Shown: positions 33,777 to 43,039 of the stretch, one piece after another
Position numbering within the stretch: the first letter of the stretch is position 1
Layout of the letters: each line of letters begins with the position of its first letter
Assembly: GCF_000698555.1 (NCBI RefSeq)
Contig: NZ_JFHE01000027.1
Span: 1 to 64,000, forward strand
Length of the DNA: 64,000 nt
Source: Caballeronia grimmiae
GTDB taxonomy: Bacteria > Pseudomonadota > Gammaproteobacteria > Burkholderiales > Burkholderiaceae
Direction: 5' to 3'
Program-made: the position numbers and the translations under genes
Notes under the pieces: model-generated
The model's database searches: none
What the model was told of the DNA's origin: nothing
The model's input: the letters and a program-made list of their open reading frames with translations, nothing else

Positions 33777-34784
33777 ATGAGCACGATCACGCCAACGGCG
33801 CACGGTGCCGACTTCGCCAGAATGAAACGCATCATGCGCTTCGTCGGCGTGCGCGTGCTGCTTGCGCTCGTCACGCTTTGGCTGCTGTCGATGATCGTCT
33901 TCGCGGGCGGCCAGCTCCTGCCCGGCGACGTGGGCCGCGCGATTCTCGGCCCGCTCGCCGACGCGCGCGCGGTCGCGGCGCTCAATCATCAACTGGGCGT
34001 CGACAGGCCGCTCGTCACGCAATACATCGACTGGATCACGCATTTCGTGCGCGGCGACATGGGCGAGTCGTATGCGTTTCGCGCGCCGGTTGCGCCGTTC
34101 ATCGGTGCGGCGCTGCTGAAATCGGCCAAGCTCGGCGCGCTCGCTTTCGTGGTCGTCGTGCCCCTGGGCATCGCGGGCGGCGTGTATGCGGCGCTCCACG
34201 CGGGGCGCTTCATCGATCGCGTGATCAGCATCGGCGGGCTGACGGCGACGGTCGTGCCGGAATTCGTGTCGTCGATCGTGCTGATCCTGATCTTCGGCGT
34301 GTGGCTGCAATGGCTGCCGATCGAAGCGACCGCGCCCGCCGACGCGAGCATTCTGCTGCAATTTAAGCATCTGATTTTGCCCGTGCTGCCGCTCGTCTTC
34401 GTGTTCTTCGGCTATATCGCGCGGATGGCGCGTGCAGGCACGGTCGAGGCGCTCGATGCCGACTACACGCGCACCGCGATTCTCAAGGGGCTGCCGCGCC
34501 GCATCGTGATCTTCCGGCACGTGCTGCGCAATGCGCTGCTGCCGACGGTGACGGTCGCCGCGACGCAGCTCGGCTACATGATCGGCGGGCTGGTCGTGGT
34601 GGAGACGCTGTTTCATTATCAGGGCATCGGTTCGCTGATCTACGGCGCGGCGAAGGCCAAGGACTTTCCGATGCTCGAAGCGGGCGTGCTGACCATCGGC
34701 GTGATTTATACGGCGGCGAATCTGATTGCCGACGCGCTCTACGTCGTGCTCAATCCGCGGCTGCGCACCGGAGGCGCGCGATGA
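33777..34784 (+). CDS. ABC permease, DppB/OppB type
   Basis: A 335-residue inner-membrane permease (BPD_transp_1), about six membrane segments. A cytoplasmic N-terminal tail precedes FVGVRVLLALVTLWLLSMIV. The EAA-like loop lies in EALDADYTRTAILKGLPRRI. Its stop overlaps the next permease start as ATGA. It is part of the 32103-37719 importer. Confidence 0.94.
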   Translation: MSTITPTAHGADFARMKRIMRFVGVRVLLALVTLWLLSMIVFAGGQLLPGDVGRAILGPLADARAVAALNHQLGVDRPLVTQYIDWITHFVRGDMGESYAFRAPVAPFIGAALLKSAKLGALAFVVVVPLGIAGGVYAALHAGRFIDRVISIGGLTATVVPEFVSSIVLILIFGVWLQWLPIEATAPADASILLQFKHLILPVLPLVFVFFGYIARMARAGTVEALDADYTRTAILKGLPRRIVIFRHVLRNALLPTVTVAATQLGYMIGGLVVVETLFHYQGIGSLIYGAAKAKDFPMLEAGVLTIGVIYTAANLIADALYVVLNPRLRTGGAR

Positions 34785-35638
34785 GCACCGCCACCGCCTC
34801 CGCACCGAAACCGCGCCGCTTCGAAGCGCTTGGCGCGCTGCTGCGTTCCGGCACGTTCGACTTCGGCGCGCTGATCCTGCTGTTCTGGGTCACGTGCGCG
34901 TTGTTCGGTCACTGGCTCGTGCCGCTCGATCCGTATGCATCCGATCCGCTCAACTCACTCGCGCCGCCGTCGCCCGAACACTGGTTCGGCACCGACCAGC
35001 TGGGCCGCGATGTTTTCGCGCGCGTGATCGTCGGTTCGCGTGACATCCTCACCATCGCGCCGCTCGCGACGCTCATCGGCACGGCGGCGGGCACGGCCAT
35101 CGGGCTGATCGTCGGTTATTTCGGCGGATGGGTCGATGCGCTCATCGGCCGTATCACCGATGCGCTGCTCGCGCTGCCGCTCGTGATCGTCGCGCTGCTC
35201 GCGCTGGCGGCGGTCGGCGCAAGCGACGCGACCGTGATTCTCGTGATCGGCCTCACCTTCGCGCCGATCACCGCGCGCACCGTGCGCGCCGCCGTGCTCG
35301 GCGAGCGCCATCTGGACTACGTGCTCGCGGCGCAGCTGCGCGGCGAGAACGCGTTCTACATCATGTTCGCGGAGATCCTGCCGAACGTGCTGCCGCCGAT
35401 CGTCGTCGAGGCGACGGTCCGGCTCGGCTACGCGATCTTCGCGGTCGCGACGCTCTCGTTCCTCGGCTTCGGCATCCAGCCGCCTTCCGCCGACTGGGGC
35501 CTCGCGCTCTCCGAAAGTTATACGCTGATGGCGGGCGGCGCATGGTGGACGGTCGTCTTCGACGCCGCTGCGATCGCGTCGCTGGTGGTCGCCGTCAATC
35601 TCGTCGCCGATGCCGTGCAAGGAGTGCTCGACCGATGA
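34781..35638 (+). CDS. ABC permease, DppC/OppC type
   Basis: A 285-residue partner permease. It has the OppC-like N-terminal region HWFGTDQLGRDVFARVIVGS and the EAA loop LDYVLAAQLRGENAFYIMF, followed by FLGFGIQPPSADWGLALSES. It overlaps the upstream permease and the downstream ATPase gene by 4 bases each, so the operon is tightly coupled. Confidence 0.95.
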   Translation: MSTATASAPKPRRFEALGALLRSGTFDFGALILLFWVTCALFGHWLVPLDPYASDPLNSLAPPSPEHWFGTDQLGRDVFARVIVGSRDILTIAPLATLIGTAAGTAIGLIVGYFGGWVDALIGRITDALLALPLVIVALLALAAVGASDATVILVIGLTFAPITARTVRAAVLGERHLDYVLAAQLRGENAFYIMFAEILPNVLPPIVVEATVRLGYAIFAVATLSFLGFGIQPPSADWGLALSESYTLMAGGAWWTVVFDAAAIASLVVAVNLVADAVQGVLDR

Positions 35639-37719
35639 ACGGACCGCCGCCATCGGCATTCCCCGCGTTCGGCGCGGCCAAGGGCGATCAGGCCGATGCA
35701 CTGACGGTCGTCGGACTGACCGTCGCGTATCGCGCGCGCGGGCACGAGCGCGAAGTGCTGCAGGACGTGACGCTGCGCGTGCGGCGCGGCGAAGCGTACG
35801 GGCTCGTCGGCGAATCGGGCTGCGGCAAATCGACGGCGGCGCTGGCGATAATGCGCTATCTGCCGCGCAACGGCCGCGTCAAGGCGGGGCGCATCACGAT
35901 CGGCGGCCGCGATGTCGCCACGCTTCATGCCGATGCGTTGCGCGGCCTGCGGGCGAACGCGGTATCGATGGTCTATCAGGACCCTGGCCGCGCGCTGAAT
36001 CCGTCGCTGACGATCGCGCGGCAAGTGTCCGAAGCGTTCGAAGCGGCGGGCGCATCCGCCGACGAAGCGCGCTCCCGCACCGCCGACATGCTGCGCCGCG
36101 TGCGAATCGCATCGCCCGAGCGGGTGATGGAGAGCTATCCGCATCAGTTGTCGGGCGGCATGCAGCAGCGCGTGGTCATCGCGATGGCGCTCGCATGCAA
36201 TCCCGAACTGCTGATCCTCGACGAACCGACGACCGGCCTCGACGCCACGGTCGAAGCCGAAGTGCTCGATCTCATCGCGCAATTGCGGGCGGAACTCGGC
36301 ACGGCCGTGCTGTTCATCAGCCATAACCTCGCGGTGATCGGGCGCATGTGCGACCGCGTCGGCGTGCTGTATGCGGGCAAGCTCGTCGAAGAAGGCGTAA
36401 CCGCCGATGTCTTCGCGAAGCCGCGTCACCCGTACACGGTCGGCCTGTTGCGATGCCTGCCGACGCGCGGCCGCAGCAAGGAAAACGGCCGTCTCGACAC
36501 GATCCCCGGTTCTCTGCCGCTGCCGGGATCGATTGCGCAGGGCTGCGTGTTCGCGCCGCGCTGCAAGCTCGCCGATGACCGATGCGTGAAAGACGCGCCG
36601 CCGCCGTACCGGATGGCGGCGCTGCACGGCGATCAGATGGCGCGCTGTCATTACCATGAGCGCGCGCAGGACTTGCCCCGATCCACGGCGGAAGCGCCCA
36701 TGCCCGTCGCTGCCGCCGGCGATGAACCGGCGCTCGCGTTGTCCGCGCGCCATCTCTCGAAGACCTTCCGCGTCGGCGATGAGGAGGTCCGCGCCGTGCA
36801 CGATGTCTCGCTCGATCTCATTCAGGGCGAAACGCTCGGGCTCGTTGGCGAATCGGGCAGCGGCAAGACGACGCTTGCCAAACTGCTGCTCGGCCTCGTC
36901 GCTCCGGACAAGGGCGCGACGCTCGAACTCGATGGCGAACCGTTGCCCGAGCGGGTCACGCGCCGCAGCGGCGAGCAGGTCAAGTCGCTGCAAATCGTGT
37001 TTCAGAACCCCGATTCGGCGCTGAATCGCGCGCATTCGGTGCGGCGGCTCATTGCGCGGTCGCTGTCGAAGCTCGCGGCGCTGCGCGGCGAAGCGAGGGA
37101 AACGCGCCTGCGCGCGCTGACCGAAGCGGTGCGCTTGCCGGAGCGTTATCTCGGCTCGCGCACGCGGCAGTTGTCGGGTGGATTGAAGCAGCGTGTGGCC
37201 ATCGCGCGGGCGTTCGCGGGCGATCCGCGCGTCGTCGTCTGCGACGAACCGACTTCCGCGCTCGATGTCTCCGTGCAGGCCGCGATCCTCAATCTGCTTG
37301 CGGACCTGCAGCGCGAGCGGCGCGTGAGCTACGTGTTCATCTCGCACGATCTGAACGTCGTGCGCTATCTGTCCGATCGCATCGCGGTGCTCTATCTCGG
37401 ACGCATCATGGAGATTGGCCGCGCCGCCGATGTCTTCGATGGCCCGCAGCATCCGTACACCGAAGCGTTGCTGTCGTCGGCGCCGTCGCTCGACGAAACC
37501 GATGCGGGCAGCAAGCGCATCCGTCTGTCCGGCGACTTGCCGAGCGCGGCGAACCCGCCTTCCGGCTGCGTGTTTCATACGCGATGCCCGCGCAAGATCG
37601 GCGACATTTGCGAGCGTGAGACGCCGCCTTGCCGCGATGCGGGCAACGGCCACGCGATCGACTGCCACATTCCCGTCGACGAGTTGCGCGCGCTGCAATC
37701 GCAGGAAAAGGTCATCTGA
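35635..37719 (+). CDS. Fused double ABC ATPase (DppD-DppF type)
   Basis: A 694-residue protein carrying two complete peptide-importer ATPase modules. The first has Walker A GESGCGKST, signature LSGGMQQR and Walker B LLILDEPTTGLD. The second, from about residue 370, has GESGSGKTT, LSGGLKQRVAIARAF and VVCDEPTSALD. Each is followed by the C-terminal oligopeptide-transporter segment with cysteines (GCVFAPRCKLADDRC and GCVFHTRCPRK). In many genomes these are two genes. The ATG at 35635 overlaps the permease stop and has AAGGAG upstream. Confidence 0.95.
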   Translation: MNGPPPSAFPAFGAAKGDQADALTVVGLTVAYRARGHEREVLQDVTLRVRRGEAYGLVGESGCGKSTAALAIMRYLPRNGRVKAGRITIGGRDVATLHADALRGLRANAVSMVYQDPGRALNPSLTIARQVSEAFEAAGASADEARSRTADMLRRVRIASPERVMESYPHQLSGGMQQRVVIAMALACNPELLILDEPTTGLDATVEAEVLDLIAQLRAELGTAVLFISHNLAVIGRMCDRVGVLYAGKLVEEGVTADVFAKPRHPYTVGLLRCLPTRGRSKENGRLDTIPGSLPLPGSIAQGCVFAPRCKLADDRCVKDAPPPYRMAALHGDQMARCHYHERAQDLPRSTAEAPMPVAAAGDEPALALSARHLSKTFRVGDEEVRAVHDVSLDLIQGETLGLVGESGSGKTTLAKLLLGLVAPDKGATLELDGEPLPERVTRRSGEQVKSLQIVFQNPDSALNRAHSVRRLIARSLSKLAALRGEARETRLRALTEAVRLPERYLGSRTRQLSGGLKQRVAIARAFAGDPRVVVCDEPTSALDVSVQAAILNLLADLQRERRVSYVFISHDLNVVRYLSDRIAVLYLGRIMEIGRAADVFDGPQHPYTEALLSSAPSLDETDAGSKRIRLSGDLPSAANPPSGCVFHTRCPRKIGDICERETPPCRDAGNGHAIDCHIPVDELRALQSQEKVI

Positions 37720-37786
37720 AACGACGCACGCCGGAACCAAAGCGCGTTACGGGCCTCTCATCGACATCACAACAACGAGGATGTCC

Positions 37787-38197
37787 ATGAAAAAGTACGC
37801 TCTCTCGCTCGCAGCTTCCCTGGCGCTTGGCGCCGCCGTTTCGGCTCATGCACAGTCGGCGCCCGCGCCCGGCGCATCCGATCCGTCCTTCTCGGCGTGG
37901 TCGCTTGCGCAACAATGCGGCCAGAAAGGCGACAACGCGGCGCAAGGCCAGTGCGTCGGCGCGGTGCGCGGCATCGTGCGGGGCTATCAGTACGGCGTGC
38001 TGTTCTTGTCGCAACGTGCATCGCTCGCGGATACCGACACGAAGCGCGGGTCGCTGTGTCTCACGAACACGTCGGTGTCGTCGATCGTCGATGACTTCAT
38101 CGCCGATGCAAAGCAGGTCAGCGAAGCCGATTTGCGGCGCACGCCGGCCGAAGTCGCGGTGCTAGGGTCGGTGCACGCGCACCATGCTTGTTCCTGA
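37787..38197 (+). CDS. Secreted Rap1a/Tai-like protein
   Basis: A 136-residue protein with a Sec signal peptide (MKKYALSLAASLALGAAVSA, cut near AHAQ). The mature part has four cysteines at 44, 56, 91 and 135, and the pattern QCGQKGDNAAQGQCVGAVRG ... GSLCLTN ... VHAHHAC. This looks like the Rap1a/Tai immunity-protein family, in which such cysteines form disulfides. No type VI effector or secretion gene is nearby, so an immunity role is not supported by context. GAGG precedes the ATG at 37787. Assignment is by pattern only. Confidence 0.7.
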   Translation: MKKYALSLAASLALGAAVSAHAQSAPAPGASDPSFSAWSLAQQCGQKGDNAAQGQCVGAVRGIVRGYQYGVLFLSQRASLADTDTKRGSLCLTNTSVSSIVDDFIADAKQVSEADLRRTPAEVAVLGSVHAHHACS

Positions 38198-38208
38198 GCG
38201 GTTGAAAG

Positions 38209-39054
38209 CTAAAGCATCTCCAGCCCCCGCTTGACCTTCGGCGGCTTGAACTGCTGATCGATATCCGCGAGTTCGTCGGTGGACAAGTGGATATCGAGTG
38301 CGGCGCGATTCTCGCGGACATGCGCAACATCGGCGGCTTTGGGTATCGCGATTACGTCCGGCTGCTGCAACACCCACGCGAGCGCGACCTGAAACGCCGA
38401 CACGCCACGCGATGCGGCGATCTTCTCCAGCACTCCGCCGCGCGGCAGCCGCGCATGATCGACGGGGCTATACGCCATCGCCGGCAGCCGATGTTCCCGC
38501 AGCCACGGCAGCAGATCGAACTCAGGCCCGCGTCGCGCGACGTTATACAGAATCTGATCCGTCGCGCACGCATCGCCGCCATCGAGCGCGAAAAGCTCTT
38601 CCATATCGTCGGTGTCGAAGTTGCTCACGCCCCAATGGCGAATCTTGCCGTCGCGCTTCAGCTTCTCGAAACCCGCGACCACGCCCGGCAGATCCTCGCC
38701 GCCGCGCCAGTGCAGCAAGTACAGGTCGATGCGATCCGTCGCCAGCCGCTTCAGGCTCCGTTCGCACGCGGCCTGCACGCCGCGCTCCGTGCCGTTATGC
38801 GGATACACCTTGCTGACGATGAAAAGATCTTCGCGCCTGTCCGACAACGCCTCCGCGATGAGCCTCTCGCTTTCGCCGTCGCCATACATCTCGGCCGTAT
38901 CGATGAGCGTCATCCCCAGTTCGACGCCCTCGCGCAACGCGGCGATCTCCGCCTTGCGCGCGTTCGGTCGCTCGCCCATTTCCCAGGTGCCCTGACCGAG
39001 TTTCGGAATCGCTTCGCCGTCCGGCAGTTCGACGGCAGGAATTGCGTTCGCCAT
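38209..39054 (-). CDS. Aldo/keto reductase
   Basis: A 281-residue NAD(P)H-dependent reductase with the TIM-barrel signatures of the family: GVELGMTLIDTAEMYGDGES (catalytic Asp and Tyr), DLFIVSKVYPHNG (catalytic Lys) and DRIDLYLLHWRGG (catalytic His). The C-terminal cofactor segment reads VIAIPKAADVAHVRENRAAL. AGGAGG precedes the ATG at 39054; 12 codons upstream are excluded. The substrate is not predictable. It lies just downstream of the AspT-family pair. Confidence 0.93.
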   Translation of the reverse strand: MANAIPAVELPDGEAIPKLGQGTWEMGERPNARKAEIAALREGVELGMTLIDTAEMYGDGESERLIAEALSDRREDLFIVSKVYPHNGTERGVQAACERSLKRLATDRIDLYLLHWRGGEDLPGVVAGFEKLKRDGKIRHWGVSNFDTDDMEELFALDGGDACATDQILYNVARRGPEFDLLPWLREHRLPAMAYSPVDHARLPRGGVLEKIAASRGVSAFQVALAWVLQQPDVIAIPKAADVAHVRENRAALDIHLSTDELADIDQQFKPPKVKRGLEML

Positions 39055-39107
39055 GAGGAGCCTCCTTGTGTCCCGCCGATTATGGCGCAAGGCGGCATCT
39101 CATGCCG

Positions 39108-40814
39108 TCACACGAGCCCGACGATCAGCGGCCCGAGCAGCGTCAGCAACACGTTCGCGAGCGCATAGGTGACGGCGAAGGCCGCCGTCGGCGCCGGGCT
39201 TTCCGCCTTGTCGAGCACGCCGCCGAACGCGGGATTCGCGCTGCGCGCTCCGGACAGCGCACCCGCGAAGATCGCCGCGTTGTCATAGCGCAGCACGTAG
39301 CGCCCGAAGAGCATCGCCAGCAGCAGTGGAAACAGCGTGACGAACTCGCCGAGCAGAAAGATCGTGAGGCCGCTCTGCTTCACCGTGACCACGGCCTGCA
39401 AGCCCGAATTTAGCCCGACGACCGCCACGAACGCGGCGAGCCCGAAGTCCTTCAGCAATTGCGATGCAGCCGGCGGCATCACGCCGTACATCGGATGCTT
39501 GCCGCGCATCCAGCCGAATACGAGCCCCGCGAGCAGACAGCCGCCGCCCGAACCGAGCGTAATCGGTATGCCGCCCACGCGCACGACGATCAGCCCGATC
39601 AGCAGCCCGACGACGATGCCCACGCCCATGTAGATGAAATCGGTCTTGTCGGAGTACGGCAGTTCGTAGCCCGCCGCGTCGACGGCGCGCTTCGTGTCCT
39701 GCGGCGAGCCATAGAACGTGATGACATCGCCATGTTCCAGGCGCGTTTCGGGTAGCACGGGCAGCGGCATCCCGGCGCGCGTGACGGCGTGTACGTAGAC
39801 GCCGTGGCGCATGTCGCGATCGACGGTGGCGCGCACGGCTCGCATCGTCCAGTGATTCATGCCGCGCATCGCGAAGACGCCCTGGCGCTTCTGCATGACG
39901 ACGCTGACGCCGTCCGTGTCCGCGACTTCCTCGCCGAGTTGCGCCGCCGCGCCCGCCATCACCTCGCGCCGCCCGACGACGAGCACGATATCGCCCGGCT
40001 CGAGCGTCATGTCGGGCTGCGGTTCGATCGCGTGGCCGGCGCGCCGGATGCGCTCGATGGTGATCGCATCCTGTTCGTCCATCTCGATGTCCGCGACCGT
40101 GCGCCCTGCCGCGCCCGCGCCGCCAGCACCGTCCAGCATCACGCGATACGTCCGCCCGACCAGGGGCGGCAGCGCCGAAACCTGCCCCGGCGCGGGACCG
40201 CCGAGGCCGCCCGCAAGCGACTTCTCCGCTTCGATCGACGCTTCCTTCAGGCTTTGTCCCATGAACTTCGGCAGGATGTTCACGCATACGATGATGGCGC
40301 CGAGCGAGCCGAACACGTAGGTAACTGCATAGGCGATGGCGACATCCGCCTGCAGCGCCTTCGTCTCCTGCGCCGGCAAGCCGAGCCGCGCGATGGCGTC
40401 GCCCGCGGTGCCGATGATCGCCGATTGCGTGAGCGCCCCGCCCGCCAGCCCCGCCGCGAGTCCCTTGTTCAGGCCGAAGACCTTCGCGCACCCGATCACC
40501 GTGACGAGCGCGGTGACGGCGAGAAAGACGGCCATCGCAATCTCGCGCAGCGTCCGGCGATTCAGCGAGTTGAAGAACTGCGGCCCCGAGTCGTAGCCGA
40601 CCGCGTAGATGAACACGGCGAACATCACGGACTTCACGCCGTTGTCGATCTGCACGCCTACCTGACTCACGACGACCGCCGCCAGCAGCGAACCGCCGAC
40701 GCCGCCCAGCTGGAACTTGCCGAAGTTGATCTGGCCGATCAGATACCCGGCCGCCAGCGACAGGAACAGCGCGGTTTCCGGCGACTTCTGGAAAACATGA
40801 TGGAGCCAGTCCAC
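39108..40814 (-). CDS. AspT/YidE-family transporter, copy 1
   Basis: A 568-residue inner-membrane protein of the aspartate:alanine exchanger family. It has membrane helices at both ends and a cytoplasmic block of about residues 205-380 with two RCK_C (TrkA_C)-like domains (ITIERIRRAGHAIEPQ; VMQKRQGVFAMRGMN). The duplicated membrane halves show GGALTQSAIIGTAGDA and SGARSANPAFGGVLDKA. No aspartate decarboxylase gene is nearby. It follows its paralog after 29 bases on the same strand. Confidence 0.88.
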   Translation of the reverse strand: MDWLHHVFQKSPETALFLSLAAGYLIGQINFGKFQLGGVGGSLLAAVVVSQVGVQIDNGVKSVMFAVFIYAVGYDSGPQFFNSLNRRTLREIAMAVFLAVTALVTVIGCAKVFGLNKGLAAGLAGGALTQSAIIGTAGDAIARLGLPAQETKALQADVAIAYAVTYVFGSLGAIIVCVNILPKFMGQSLKEASIEAEKSLAGGLGGPAPGQVSALPPLVGRTYRVMLDGAGGAGAAGRTVADIEMDEQDAITIERIRRAGHAIEPQPDMTLEPGDIVLVVGRREVMAGAAAQLGEEVADTDGVSVVMQKRQGVFAMRGMNHWTMRAVRATVDRDMRHGVYVHAVTRAGMPLPVLPETRLEHGDVITFYGSPQDTKRAVDAAGYELPYSDKTDFIYMGVGIVVGLLIGLIVVRVGGIPITLGSGGGCLLAGLVFGWMRGKHPMYGVMPPAASQLLKDFGLAAFVAVVGLNSGLQAVVTVKQSGLTIFLLGEFVTLFPLLLAMLFGRYVLRYDNAAIFAGALSGARSANPAFGGVLDKAESPAPTAAFAVTYALANVLLTLLGPLIVGLV

Positions 40815-40843
40815 TGCGCCCTCCGGGGTAGCGGCCGAATCGT

Positions 40844-42526
40844 TCAGCCAAGCTTGCTAACGAGTCCGACGACGAGCGGGCCGAGCAACGGCAACAGCAC
40901 GTTCGAGATCGCGTAAGTGATCGTGTAGCCGATCACGGGCGTCGAATTTCCCGTCACGCCGACGAGCGCGCTAATCGCCGGCGTGCTGCATTGCTGACCG
41001 GCGATCGCGCCGAGCAGCATCGGCACTTCGAGCTTGAGGAGCAGGCGGCCGATGAGAAGCGAGGCGATCGCCGGCCCGAGCGTGATGGCGATGCCCGCGA
41101 TCGGCAGCGCAATGCCGAACTCGCGGATCAGCCGCAACGCATCCGCCCCCGCCGACAGCCCCACCGCCGCGATGAAGGTGCACAAACCGAAGTCCTTGAG
41201 AATCTGCGCCGCCGCCGACGGCAACGAGCCGATCAGCGGATACCGCGAGCGAATCCAGCCGAACACGAGCCCCGCAAGCAGACAGCCGCCGCCCGTCCCG
41301 AGCGACAGGTCGATGCCGCCCACGTGCGCCGACAGCCGTCCGATGGCGATGCCGATCAGCACGCCGATCCCGAGAAAGACGAAATCGGTCTTCTGCGTCG
41401 CGCGGATGATGTAGCCGAGCTTTGCCGCGCCGCGCGCGACATCCGCCTTTGCGCCGACGAGCGTCAGCACGTCGCCGCGCTGCACTTGCGTGCCCGGCAA
41501 CGCGGGGATCGTGCTGTCGAGGCGCGTCACGGCGGCGACGTACACGCCGCGCCCTTCCGCCGGATTCGCTCGGGCGCGCGCCTGCGCGAGCGTCAGTCCG
41601 TGCATTGCGCGGTTCGTGAGCATCACGTCGACTTTCTCGACGAAGACATCCGATCCGCCGTTGCTGAACACTTCCTCGCCGATCAGCGGGATCGCATCGA
41701 GAAGCGCCCCGCGCCGCCCCGCGATCACGATGCGATCGCCCGCTTTCAGCACGACGGCCGGCTGCGCCTTGACGACGGAACGCTCGCGCACCACGCGCTG
41801 CACGCTGATGTCGTGCCCGAAGCGCTTCTCGAGGTCGCCGATAGCAAGCCCCGCGGCCGTCGTCACCTTCAGTTCCCGCGCGGCGAGCGGCGACACGGCG
41901 GGCGCCTGCCCTTCGGCGAGCGCGCCGTCGCCGCCGAGTTGCCGCCACACGCGCTCCGCTTCGTCGCGCAAATTCACACGGACGATGAGCGGCGCAATCT
42001 GGCTGACGAACAGCACGATGGCGACGAGCCCGAACAGATAGCTCACGCTGTACGCGGTCACGATGTTCGCCTGAAGCCGCGCGATTTCCGCCGCGGGCAG
42101 GTTGAGCCGCGCCACGGCCTCGGATGCGGTGCCGATCACCGCCGATTCCGTCGCGCCACCGGCGAGCAATCCGGCCGCTGTCCCTGCATCGAGCCTGAGC
42201 GCCGCCGCGATGCCGAGCACGAGCGCGACCACGAAAATGACCTCGACAAGAGACAGCGCCCCGTAGCGCCATCCGCGTCCGATGTTCGCGAAAAATTGCG
42301 GACCGCCCGTGAAACCGAGCGCGAAGATGAAAAGCGCAAACGCGATGTTTTTCAAATCCGGAGATATGCGCGCGCCGCTTTGGCCGAGTATCAGCGCGAC
42401 GATCAGCGTGCCGCAGACGCCGCCCAGTTGAATCGGCCCGAATTTCAGCGACCCAATGAAAAAGCCTATCGCCAGGCTGGCGAATAGTGCGATTTCCGGT
42501 TGTCGCACGAGAAGTTGCCAGAGCAT
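40844..42526 (-). CDS. AspT/YidE-family transporter, copy 2
   Basis: A 560-residue paralog of the adjacent gene with the same layout: N-terminal helices, paired RCK_C-like domains (RVVRERSVVKAQPAVVLKAG; VEKVDVMLTNRAMHGL) and C-terminal helices ending in a GPLVVGLVSKLG tail. The equivalent transport motif is GGATESAVIGTASEAVARL rather than GGALTQSAIIGTAGDAIARL, so specificity may differ. AAGGAT precedes the ATG. It is divergent from a LysR regulator across an AT-rich gap, a usual arrangement for a regulator and its target. Confidence 0.88.
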   Translation of the reverse strand: MLWQLLVRQPEIALFASLAIGFFIGSLKFGPIQLGGVCGTLIVALILGQSGARISPDLKNIAFALFIFALGFTGGPQFFANIGRGWRYGALSLVEVIFVVALVLGIAAALRLDAGTAAGLLAGGATESAVIGTASEAVARLNLPAAEIARLQANIVTAYSVSYLFGLVAIVLFVSQIAPLIVRVNLRDEAERVWRQLGGDGALAEGQAPAVSPLAARELKVTTAAGLAIGDLEKRFGHDISVQRVVRERSVVKAQPAVVLKAGDRIVIAGRRGALLDAIPLIGEEVFSNGGSDVFVEKVDVMLTNRAMHGLTLAQARARANPAEGRGVYVAAVTRLDSTIPALPGTQVQRGDVLTLVGAKADVARGAAKLGYIIRATQKTDFVFLGIGVLIGIAIGRLSAHVGGIDLSLGTGGGCLLAGLVFGWIRSRYPLIGSLPSAAAQILKDFGLCTFIAAVGLSAGADALRLIREFGIALPIAGIAITLGPAIASLLIGRLLLKLEVPMLLGAIAGQQCSTPAISALVGVTGNSTPVIGYTITYAISNVLLPLLGPLVVGLVSKLG

Positions 42527-42925
42527 GGCGCTTTATCCTTATCGGTTCCAACGTATCACGTGCATTATCAATATGACTTGAATGCTAGTTGGTCGATGCA
42601 AAACGTGCAGGTTCAGACTATCGGGACTCCCCTCGCGGTACAAAAAAATCATGCGTGCACCACAATGCGGAAACTCGCCATAAGCAATGAGAAGCAATAA
42701 ACAAGCAGCCGGTTCAATTAAGTATATTCACCATTTAGTGAGCGAGCATATTGGTAAGAAGAACACTGCGCAACAAGACTCGCAAATTACAGACGCATTT
42801 CACCCAATCGGTTGAACGATCTATTTAAAGCGCAACGAAGAGAATAATGTTTCTTAAAGCACGTTTTCTTGATCGTATTGTTTCGCCTCGGCAAGTTTTT
42901 CCAAGGGCTGAAGAATTGTTATTCT

Positions 42926-42939
42926 GATATTGCAATATC
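42926..42939. promoter_or_regulatory. 14-base palindrome in the LysR promoter
   Basis: GATATTGCAATATC is a perfect palindrome overlapping the predicted -35 of the LysR gene. It is the best candidate in this gap for a self-binding site of the regulator. LysR proteins often bind T-N11-A-type dyads. Confidence 0.45.
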
Positions 42940-42958
42940 TTCTTTTTGTCAATATTAT
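42930..42958 (+). promoter_or_regulatory. Probable LysR gene promoter
   Basis: TTGCAA (42930-42935), 17 bases, TATTAT (42953-42958), about 80 bases before the LysR ATG. The whole 513-base gap 42527-43039 is visibly richer in A and T than its surroundings. It holds this promoter and the overlapping palindrome; I see no gene in it. Confidence 0.55.
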
Positions 42959-43039
42959 GCGTACAAGCATCTTAAAAAGTGGGTGACCCGCAAGGTGACG
43001 CTCACATTCAACGCGGCACAACTGAGAGAGGGCCAAACG

